From positions 25,670,531-25,734,530 of the forward strand of contig NC_088910.1 in NCBI RefSeq assembly GCF_963576675.1: DNA of 64,000 nucleotides, written 5' to 3'. Position numbers and translations under genes: made by a program. Positions within the stretch are counted from its first letter, which is position 1, and every line of letters begins with the position of its first letter. Positions 55,189 through 64,000 of the stretch are shown here, piece after piece. Source of the DNA: Euphorbia lathyris. Lineage: Eukaryota > Streptophyta > Magnoliopsida > Malpighiales > Euphorbiaceae. The notes under the pieces are model-generated. The model was given only the letters and a program-made list of their open reading frames with translations. It did not search any database and was not told the origin of the DNA.

Positions 55189-58052
55189 ATGACGAAATCC
55201 CAAAATCTTTCCGGTGGCGGTAACAACGACGACCACACCGACGAAAATCTTCCTCAACAAGGTCAGCATGACCTAACTCCAAACAAGAACCCTAAAACTG
55301 ACCTCGCAACCTCTTCAAAGAAGAAGAAGAAGGACAAGCAGCCCAATGAAAAATTCTTCGTTAAAGTATACCCGAGCGTAAAGAATCATGAGGTTCTTAG
55401 ATGTCGATGGTTCTCTCCGAGCTTCATAACAGATGAGCAACCGTTCTGTGAATGGATTGAGAAAAATGAGTGGGCTGGACTCTTTTCACTTGCTGGGAGA
55501 ACCTACCTTAGGTTAGTACGGGAATTCTACTCCAACCTCTGTGTTGATGGAAATGATGCTGACCATCTGGTAACTCACGTTAAAGGAGAAATACCAGCAA
55601 AACACAAAGGAGAAATACCCAATACATGCATGGGTCAAAATCAAAAGATGGCTCACTATCTCCTCACCAACTTTATCTTCCCAAAAATCAACTCAGCATC
55701 ATCAGCTTCAAACTTCGAGCAGTGCTTCATTTGGCACATGCTGACCTACAGCCCTCTCAACATGCCCGTATTTCTGGTAGGAGCACTTCAACGGAGTACT
55801 ATCAAGCTCAGGCTGGGTTCCCTTATAACCAGAATCCTCGAAGATCATCAAATTGACTTGATTAATGAAACAGAAACCGTGGGAACTGAAATCACGGCTG
55901 CCTTATTGTTTGGGTTAGTATATGACCAACCCATCAAGCCCAAAAAGGGAAAAGGGGTCATCGAGGAAGCTCAGGAGGAAGCTGATGATGAGCAACCTCA
56001 GGAAGAGAACATCGATGTAGCTGAAAATGCTAACCATACCAAGCGAGAAAAGAAACACAAAGCAATCCAAACTAGCTCAAAAGATGTTGATGCTGTCCTC
56101 AAGAAAATCCGGGTTGTCTCAAAGGGGAAGAAAGTTGATGCTGATCAGGGTAAGTCAGCAGAGAAAAGAAAGAGGCAAGATGAGCCTGATGAACTGGAAA
56201 GTGTGGAAACCCCTCTGAAGAAGAAGAAAAGAACTTCTGATCTGAGTCCAGTTGAAGCTATCCCTCTTGGCTTTGCAGTACCTGATGATTCCCACTTCAT
56301 TAGAAGCCAAGAGATTGACCTTGAGCAAATTCCTTCTGATGAAGAAGCAGAAGAACTAAGTAACAATGAAGGTCAACATGATACTGATGAGGATGTTGAG
56401 CAACATCAAGAAGCTCATGCTGAGCAAGAACAAACAGGAAATGTTGAGCAAGTTGAAATTCCAGCTGTACAAAACGAGACAGTTGATGCTGAGCTCACAG
56501 AGCAAGAAATGGAGATGGAAGGCCTCAACACTGATCTCGGGGTAGAGTCATCTCTTGATTCCATTCCTACTGACCCTTCTCCTCCTAAGACCAAAAAGTT
56601 AAAAAGGCTTAAGAAGAAAGCCTACAGATCTCCAGTCATTGACCTCTTGGATGATTCGCCTCTGAGGGATCAAATCACTGACCTCACGGATACTCAATTT
56701 AAGTTCTTCTCAACGCATCCTGAGCCCTCTCCATAGAAAAACAAGCCACTGTTACTCATATTGAGCAACACGCTAAGACTCCAGAAAATCCAAACCAAGC
56801 CGAGCAAGAGCTCGAAGTCCTAGCTGCTCAAGGAGACAAGCAAGCTAAGGAAAATCCTGCTCAACCTAAGGTGCCTCTTCCTGCACCCACTCAAGTCCAT
56901 GTTGAGCAGGTAAATATCTCTGCAGATCCACCTCCTTCCCATCCTATTTCGCAGAACATTGAGCAGTCAGTTCCTGCTGCTAATCAAAATCAAAGTCCAG
57001 CTGCTGACCATACTGGCACTTCTACTCAAGGACAACACCAAACACCTCCTCAATCAGGTGCTACTAGAATTCCGACCACTGAGTTAAATCCTGAGGCACA
57101 ATTTGCCTATCTTCATGCAACTGAGTTTGGACGTCGCATCATTGACTCGGGTCAACATCTTCTCCAGGATTTAACCACTTCTCATGCCGATGATGCTGGG
57201 TCTGCCAATGCTGAATCACAAGAATTCTCGTCTGTCACTCAGCTTCTCAATGAGATCAAGAATCTCAAAGATTTAGTAAGTGTCATGACCTCAGTCCAAA
57301 CCCAGCAACCCAAGCAAGAATCCTTTGTCAAGCTGACCGAGCTAATATTGATGATGGTGAATCATATGAATTCACTTCAGGGACAGATCAATGCTTTACC
57401 TACAGTCAACATGGGGTATGCTACCTCTGCTGAGTTAAGTCACTATTTTACCCAGTTAACTTCTGAGCTGACTAGCACTCGTGAACTTCTCTCCTTAACT
57501 TCCCAATATTCGATGGATGAAATTAGTGAAGCTGTCCGTCTTCTAAACCTGAGTAAAGAGGAAATGGAAACTGACTTAGTGAAAACCAATACTATCCTCC
57601 AGACTACTCAGAGCTTATTTAGACATGTGCGTCACACAAACGCTCAGCGTGATATCTACGACAAGGCTGTACTTCGAATGTACCATCAATCTTATGCCCA
57701 GCTAACTGAAGCAATATCTTGGCTAACTAAGTCACAGGAATACATGCTCAGCATGATCAACGCATCTATTCGCGTCCCTGGTACAGTTCTGGATGATGGA
57801 GTCCCAGTGCTTGATGGGTTATTTGAAAGCACGAAACGTCTCAAGGCATATTCGATCAAGCTAACTCGTGCTGCTCTCAATGATACCTTCATCCCTCCTC
57901 CGCCTGATGGTGGCAAAATGGGGGAGAAAGCACAAGCTGATGGAACTCAGCCAAAGGCAGAAGAAACTTTGGGCAGTAAGCAAAAGAGGAAAGACAAAGG
58001 CAAAGGGATGCTGACCATTTATATCAACTTAAGCTTAGTTTTCAGAAATTAA
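55189..58052 (+). pseudogene. SIRE element 2 env-like third ORF, two frames
   Basis: The ATG at 55189 opens 515 codons. A Lys-rich N-terminus is followed by the plant retrotransposon third-ORF domain (EQPFCEWIEKNEWAGLFSLA, YLRLVREFYSNL, FEQCFIWHMLTYSPLNMPVF). Next comes an acidic/basic linker with KKKKR-type patches, then LDDSPLRDQITDLTD, and a TAG at 56734-56736. A shifted frame (56871-58052) continues with a long helical region (TSELTSTRELLSLTS, AVLRMYHQSYAQLTEAISWL) and a basic tail. No membrane segment or signal peptide is evident. Compared with element 1 it lacks about 35 residues near 55600. Role unknown. Confidence 0.8.
57914..57926 (+). other. Polypurine-tract-like copy inside the env-like ORF (element 2)
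   Basis: CAAAATGGGGGAG is identical to the true tract core at 58513-58525 and to the corresponding site in element 1 (30498). Confidence 0.6.
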
Positions 58053-58512
58053 CTTATGTTTTTTTTGTATGCTGACCATTTATATCAACTTAAGCATCTT
58101 TTCATTCATACTGTTTTGTTGATAAGTGATGCTTACTATTATACTATATGTTGATCTGTCTAAAATTGAACAAACAAATAAATTCAAATTAAAAATATAC
58201 TCAGTACACATTAACTCTGATACATCCACACATAAACTCTGATACCAAAACTATTCATGTATCAAATTGAGTAAACATTGAACTCTTCTGAAAGTTGACC
58301 TAGGTTTATCTGAATTAGACTTTAGAAAGTCTAGGATTGAACTAAGTCAGTATAAACATGTCTTCCCAAATTACTCAATTAAATCTTAGAAGGTTTAAAG
58401 TTAAGACAATATATGCAACTCTTACGGGGGAGAAATTTCAGAAGAATAAAATGTAATTCAATCATGAGGAATTTCAATACTGAGTTCCATAAATTAAATA
58501 TTTTGCCAACAT

Positions 58513-58527
58513 CAAAATGGGGGAGTT
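58513..58527 (+). promoter_or_regulatory. Polypurine tract of SIRE element 2
   Basis: CAAAATGGGGGAGTT directly precedes the 3' LTR. Confidence 0.9.
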
Positions 58528-60035
58528 TGTTGAAACACCTTTCCACAAGATTTTGATTTGACAAAATCATTTAAGTTTAATCCATGATTAAGAGACAATT
58601 AAATTTAAGTGATTTGATTTAATTGTACTAATCTGTTTGTTCAATATTGAGTATAAATATAAATGCAAAAGGAAATAAAAATTAAGACAGGTCAAAGTCA
58701 GCATGAGAACACAACACAAGCTGAGTTAAGAGCAACTCAGCACAAGAGAAGATAAGTCATCTTCAAAACAACAGCTTTAGAATGAAGCTGATCAAAGAAG
58801 CTGAGTGGAACGAAGCTCAGCATAAAAGAAGTCTGCTTCAGAACTAGATCTTGCAGAACGAAGCTGACCATGGAAGCTGAGTGAAAAAGAACTCAGTATG
58901 AGATTTGGTTACAATCAAAGATAATGACTAGCGAAGTAAAAGCTGAGTGATCTTCAGGACAGCATGAATGATCCGTTAGCTAAAAGACAAATCCGACAAC
59001 TGTCTGCACCAATAATTGAAGCCTTGGAATTACGCAAAAGCCAAATTCCGAGATGCATGGGTCAACTGTTCTTTGCTATAAGACAAACTGCCGCAAGAAG
59101 ACAAAGCCTGTAGGAAGAAGACAAGCCTGACATCTGAAGAAATCAGAAAACAAGATTGGCCTGCACATCTGAAGCTGACCAGAAGCTTGTCCCCCAAAAG
59201 AGCCGTTTTGGATTCAACAGACAAATCAAATTCAAATCATTTGATCCTCAAGGTTCAACTATAAAAGGACAAGCAATCCTCTTGGATCATTGCCGATTAA
59301 CAGAAAATACAAGAGAGAAAAATACAAGCTCAAAACACTCAAAAACAAGAAAGAAATCTTACACCAACTTTCTAGTCCTGTGTAAATGCTAGATTGATTG
59401 TTTTGTAATCATCTAAAGTGTTCTTTATCTGAAAAAGAGCAAATTGTATCAATTGTGAATTGAGAGTGTTGTGCTGAGTGTTTGGTTATAAATACTCAGT
59501 GGTAGAGAAATCTAGGTGCTGGGTTGTGGCACTTAGTAGGAGTTGAGTAGACGAATAGAGGAAGGTACTCTTGCATATTCAACTTCCTTGTAACCGGTTT
59601 GTGCTCTACCTTTAAAGAGCTCAGTATTGGATTCTAAAAGCCCGGAGAAGTCTGGGGACTGGACGTAGGCGGAGAGGCCGAACCAGGATAAGTGATACTG
59701 AGTAATTTCTAACTCTCTTAAAATATATATATATATATATATATATATGTGCATGTGTTGCTTGTTATATTTACTCAGCATATAAACTATTTAAAGCTGA
59801 CACTGAGTAAATTAGAGTGCTGAGTTGGAAGCTGACCACTAAAGTGTCAATTCCCAACTCACAGGTGAAACAGTCTTAGTCAACATCTGACTAAAGCTGT
59901 CTTACACTAAGATCGGCCAAGCTGACCAAAGCTGAGTTAATCAACTCACCAAAATTGTCAAGTCAGCAAGATTAATTAAGAAAAAGTTACATTAGTTCCT
60001 AACCCCCCCTTGGAACTAATCACACGGGATCAACA
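58528..60035 (+). repeat. 3' LTR of SIRE element 2, 1508 bp
   Basis: It has the same sequence as the 5' LTR with about 22 substitutions. A microsatellite (AT)n at 59723-59748 is longer than in the 5' LTR. It ends GGGATCAACA and is followed by the GGGCT duplication. Confidence 0.93.
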
Positions 60036-61354
60036 GGGCTGAGTAAAGAATAACTCAGTACGAAAGAAGGAAAGTCTTCTTCAGGACCGAAGCTTACAAA
60101 ACGAAGCTGACCAAAGAAGCTGAGTGAAAAGCAACTCGGCATGAAAGAAGAGAAGTCTTCTTCGAAACTATATGTTGCAGAACGAAGCTGACCGTGGAAG
60201 CTGAGTGAAAGGCAACTCAGTATCGGAATTGGCAACAATCAAAGACAACGGTTATCAAAGTCATGCTGAATGATTTTAAGGACATCACCAATGATCCGTT
60301 TGCTAAAAGATAAGATCCGACAACTGTCTGCACCAATAATAGAAACCTTGGAATTACGCAAAGAGTCCATTTCGAGATGCATGGGTCAACTGTTCGTTAG
60401 CTAAAAGACGAAACCTGTACAAGAAAACAAACCTGCGAGGAGAAGACAAGTCTAGCGCCTGGCGAATTCAGACGACAGGATTGGCCTGCAAATCTGAAGC
60501 TGACCAGAACATATCGCAAGATAAAGCCATTTGAATCCAACGGATAATTCCAGATTCAAATCATTTCTGCTTCAGACCTCATCTATAAAGGGACAAGTAC
60601 ACTTCTTGGATCTTTGGCCGAAATATAAGAGAAAAAGGATACATCCAAAAGCACACCAAAACAAGAAAAAGATCTTACACCAAATTTCCATTTCTGTGTA
60701 AAAGCTAGAGTGATTTTTGTAATCATCTAAAGTGTTCTTTGTCTGAAAAAGAACAATTCTGTATCAATTGTAAAATTGAGAGAGTAGTGCTGAGTACTAG
60801 GTTTTGAGTACTTAGCGGTAGAGAAATCTAGGTGTTCGGTTATAGCACTTAGTAGGAGTTGAGTAGACGAATAGAGGACGGTACTCCTGCATATTCAACT
60901 GCCTTGTAAACGGTTTGTGCTCTACCTTTAAAGAGCTCAGTATTGGATTGAAAAAGCCCAGAGGGATTCTGGGGACTGGACGTAGACGGAGAGGCCGAAC
61001 CAGGATAAGTCGTGCTGAGTAATTTCTAACTCTCTCTCTCTCTCTCTCTCTCTCAATATATATTTGTATGTGTTGCTTGTTATATTTACTCAGTATATAA
61101 ATTGTTTAAACTGACACTGAGTAAATCAGAGTGCTGAGTTGGAAGCTGACCACAAAAGTATCATTTCCCAACTCTCAAGTAAAACAGCTCTAGTCAGTAT
61201 CTGACTAAAACTATCTTACGCCTCACTCGGCCGTGCTGACCAAAGCTGAGTTGTAAAACTCAAAGAATTATATTAAGTCAGCATAATTAAAACGAAAAAG
61301 TTATATTAGTTCCTAACCCCCCCTTGGAACTAATCACACGGGACCAACAACTCA

Positions 61355-63649
61355 GATAGGAAGGAAGATCAAATGTCTCCGATCAGATAATGGTGGAGAG
61401 TACAAAAGTGGCTCTTTCACGAAAGTTTGTCAAGATGAAGGCATTGTTCGACACTTCATAATAAGAAATACACCACAGCAGAATGGGGTGGCAGAATAGA
61501 TGAATCAAACTCTACTGGAGAAAGTTTGATGTATGTTGTCCAATGCTAGTTTGGGCACACAGTTCTGGGCTAAGGCTATAACATATGCTAGCCATCTCAT
61601 TAATTGGTTACCATCATCTGCTATCAATGCAAGACACCTATAGAGGTGTGGCATGGAAAACCAGCTAAAGATTATAATTCCTTACGTATGTTTGGTTCCA
61701 CTACATACTATCACGTTAGGGAATCAAAGTTGGATCCGAGAGCAAAAGAAGTAGTATTTATGGGCATTTCCTCTAGAGTCAAAGCATATCGCTTATGGTG
61801 TCGTGAGTCCAAGAAGATAATCTTTAGCAGGGAGGTTACGTTTGATGAATCCACCATATTGAAGAAGGTAGAAGATAAGCAAGCAGATGGTACTCCACAG
61901 CAGGTGGAGGATACTTCCTAATAGGTGGAGTTTGAAGGAAGTAGAAAAATTGATCCAACAATGGAATCTGATAGTCGTGTTATAGAAGGATTGGATGAAG
62001 AATGTGAGGTTCCAACACAAGAATCGCCACAATAAGAGATGCCAATTGCATTGAGAAAGCCACATAGGAATAGAAAAAAAGCCTGCTCGCTATGAAGATA
62101 CGATGGCTTGTGCATCTTCAGTTGAAGAAATTCCTACCTCTTATTCTGAAGCTGTACAAATTTCAGAAGATGAAAGATGGAGAAATGCTATGGATGAGGA
62201 GATGCAGTCCCTTGAAAAGAATCAGACATGGAAGCTAGCAAGTCTACCAAAGGGAAAGAAGGCAATTGGATGCAAATGGGTGTTTGTAATAAAGGAGGGA
62301 TTTCCTGACAAGTCCAGTGTTCGCTACAATGCAAGGTTGGTGGCTAAAGGCTACGCTCAGAAGGAGGGAATTGATTACAATGAAGTATGTTCTCCAGTTG
62401 TAAAACACACCTCTATAAGAATATTATTGGCTTTGGTAGCACAGTTTGATTTGGAACTAGTTCAATTGGATGTAAAGACTGCATTTTTACATGGGGACTT
62501 GGAGGAGGAAATCTATATGACTCAGCCAGAGGGATACAAGTTCCTGGTAAGGAAAACTTAGTGTGCAAGTTGAGCAAATAATTGTATGGATTGAAGCAAT
62601 CTCCAAGGCAGTGGTACAAGAGATTTGATAAGTTCATGATGGGGCATAAGTACACCAGAAGCAAGTATGATCACTGTGTATATTTACGCAAGCTACAAGA
62701 TGGATCATTTGTCTATCTTCTCCTTTATGTTGATGATATGTTGATTGCGTCAAAAAATAAAGGAGAGATAGAAAAATTGAAGGCTCAACTGAATCAAGAA
62801 TTTCAAATGAAAGATTTAGGTGAGGCCAAAAAGATTCTCGGTATGGAGATAAGCAGAGATAGGAAATTAGGGAGACTTTGTTTGACTCAAAAGCACTATC
62901 TGAAGAAAGTACTAAGACATTTTGGCATGGATGAGAAGACAAAATCAGTCAGTACTCCACTTGCTCCTCATTTCAAACTTGGTGCAACTCTATCTCTAGA
63001 AAGTGATAAAGAACGAGAACATATGTCAAATGTTCCATATGCGAATGCAGTTGGTAGCTTGATGTATGCGATGGTGTGTACGAGGCTTGACATTTCACAA
63101 GCAGTTGGAGTTGTGAGTAGGTATATGCATAATCCTGGTAAAGGACATTGAAAAGCTGTGAAATGGATTCTACGGTATATCCAACATACTGTGGATGTTG
63201 GTTTAGTGTTTGAGCGGGATGTGAAAGTTAGCCAATACATAGTGGGATATTGTGATTCAGACTATGCCAGTGATTTGGATAATCGGCGATCAACTACTGG
63301 TTATTTGTTTATCATAGCAAAGGCACCAGTTAGTTGGAGGTCTACCTTACAGTCGACAGTTGCTTTGTCTACGACAGAGGTAGAGTACATGGCAGTTACA
63401 GAAGCTGTTAATGAGGCAATTTGGTTTCAAGGGTTGCTAAAAGAGATGGGAATTGGACAGAAGCATGTCAAAGTGCATTGCGATAGTCAAATTGCTATTT
63501 ATTTAGCAAATAACCAAGTCTATCATGCAAGGACGAAGCATTTGACGTTCTTTATCATTTTGTTTGGGAAATTCTTGAAGCGGGTCAAATACAGCTTCAG
63601 AAGATTCCGACTGCTGACAATCCTGCAAATATGGCAACGAATGTGGTAA
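61355..63649 (+). pseudogene. Tnt1-like integrase C-terminus, reverse transcriptase and RNase H
   Basis: Integrase resumes after the solo LTR with LRSDNGGEYKSG and TPQQNGVAE (catalytic D and E), then a TAG in place of the usual Arg/Lys. RT occupies 62103-63151 in two frames: GCKWVFVIKEGFPDKSS, LVQLDVKTAFLHGDLEEEIY and LYVDDMLIASK. A TAA near 62579 and a frame change near 62550 break it. RNase H (63158-63649) shows YCDSDYASDLDNRRSTTGY and VALSTTEVEYMA. The polyprotein is dead. Confidence 0.85.
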
Positions 63650-63790
63650 CATCAATCAATTTTCAACATTGTTTGAACTTGATTAATGTCATCTCTACTT
63701 GAAGTTGCAATTTGAAGATACTACTGAGTATGAGAAAGGATGGAGAGATAGTTTGGTTGATGTTTCTTAGAAGATCGCCAAGGTGAAGAT

Positions 63791-64000
63791 TGTAGAAAAA
63801 TGGCTCTCTTTTAAGAATATCATAGTGTTAGCCTAAAAGGAAGAAGAGGAAAATGTGTATATTAGTTGTTCAAAGTCCCACGTTGGAAAGTTAGACTTTT
63901 TGGGAGAGTTTGGAAGACTATATTATTGGGCTTGTGTTTTAGGCTTGAGGTACCCCACAACTAGCCTCCTCTATTCTTTTAAGGCTTAGTTGTTTTATCC
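63791..64000 (+). repeat. 3' LTR start of the Tnt1-like element, cut by the window edge
   Basis: TGTAGAAAAATGGCTCTC follows the polypurine tract. It contains AAAGTCCCACGTTGGAAAG, a motif frequent in Tnt1-like LTRs, which is echoed at 46428. The end lies outside the window. Confidence 0.6.

Larger units (their letters stand above)
48214..60035 (+). mobile_element. SIRE/Maximus-type Ty1/copia element 2, full length, 11.8 kb
   Basis: LTRs lie at 48214-49707 and 58528-60035, with target duplication GGGCT at 48209-48213 and 60036-60040. It has the same layout as element 1: primer site, gag, pol, candidate internal promoter, env-like ORF, polypurine tract. About 22 LTR differences in 1.49 kb by eye, plus a longer AT run in the 3' LTR, make it the younger copy. 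Nonetheless gag, pol and env-like ORF each carry stops or frameshifts, so it could move only with help. Confidence 0.95.
48021..61349 (+). mobile_element. SIRE-type solo LTR inserted in the Tnt1-like element, itself split by SIRE element 2
   Basis: The left part is 48021-48213 (TGTTGAAACACCTTTCCAAC) and the right part 60041-61349 (ending GGGACCAACA). The target duplication is ACTCA at 48016-48020 and 61350-61354. Rejoined length is about 1502 bp. It has its own TATA (ATCTATAAAGGGAC, near 60585) and a (CT)n tract at 61032-61054. It shares SIRE words but differs from element 2's LTRs at many sites. No internal part of its own is left, so it is a solo LTR. Confidence 0.9.
46455..64000 (+). mobile_element. 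Tnt1-like Ty1/copia element, decayed, runs off the right edge
   Basis: The coding order is gag, protease and integrase (46455-48020), then after the nested SIRE insertion integrase, reverse transcriptase and RNase H (61355-63649). Then come a CCAAGGTGAAGAT polypurine tract (about 63778-63790) and the start of a 3' LTR (63791, TGTAGAAAAATGGCTC). A 5' LTR and primer site were not found, so the left end is probably truncated. The many frameshifts and stops show it is older than the SIREs within it. Confidence 0.85.

Overview
The window is plant nuclear DNA, most likely from a eudicot, and is almost entirely mobile and viral sequence. The evidence is two full-length Ty1/copia elements of the SIRE/Maximus type, a Tnt1-like copia, Tekay-like gypsy LTRs, Tourist, hAT, Mutator and CACTA elements, an endogenous caulimovirid, and host gene scraps with plant-type introns. 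No intact host gene is present. The only host-like coding pieces are a UDP-glycosyltransferase fragment, a ubiquitin-conjugating (E2) domain, one rhomboid-like first exon and LINE remnants. All identifications come from reading motifs and repeats by eye; no database was searched.

Left part (1-15.5 kb). A Tourist-like MITE, a LINE ORF1 remnant and a TTTACGTAAA satellite lead into two fold-back Mutator-type elements with 9-bp target duplications. From about 5.1 kb there is an endogenous pararetrovirus. It has a noncoding region with a TATA box, a tRNA-Met primer-binding site at 7969, and then a row of small, partly overlapping ORFs, a decayed movement protein and a coat-protein-like ORF ending near 15.4 kb. 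It has been hit by a Mutator MITE, a Pack-MULE carrying a glycosyltransferase fragment, a SIRE solo LTR and a Tekay-type solo LTR. No viral reverse transcriptase region is seen.

Middle part (15.5-46 kb). A tRNA-derived SINE is followed by a hAT-type MITE that was split by a complete SIRE element (16134-32663, TSD TTATC). That element was in turn split by a CACTA element (23243-27769, TSD CAA) carrying an E2-like gene fragment. Next come a LINE RNase H remnant and a short gypsy-type LTR. A second copy of the viral noncoding region (33.8-39.3 kb) is interrupted by a 4.5-kb TAA-flanked DNA transposon that holds about 22 copies of the same satellite seen at 2-3 kb. After a further gypsy-type LTR come a truncated rhomboid exon and a duplicated hAT-like block that contains a MITE and a hAT element.

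Right part (46-64 kb). A decayed Tnt1-like copia element is split by a SIRE solo LTR (TSD ACTCA). That LTR is split by a second full-length SIRE element (48214-60035, TSD GGGCT). This second SIRE has the more similar LTRs (about 22 by-eye differences in 1.49 kb, against about 45 in 1.42 kb for the first), so it is the younger insertion.

The most interesting signals are these. Both SIRE copies have a conserved plant-type promoter (ACGT boxes, TATAAATA, pyrimidine-rich leader) in front of the env-like ORF. Both also have a second copy of the polypurine tract core inside that ORF. A GCTGAGT/GCTGACC word is strongly over-used throughout the SIRE family. One satellite family occurs in two contexts, once as a dimeric higher-order array inside a DNA transposon. 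The rearranged endogenous pararetrovirus has two noncoding regions that give exact empty sites for the inserted transposons.
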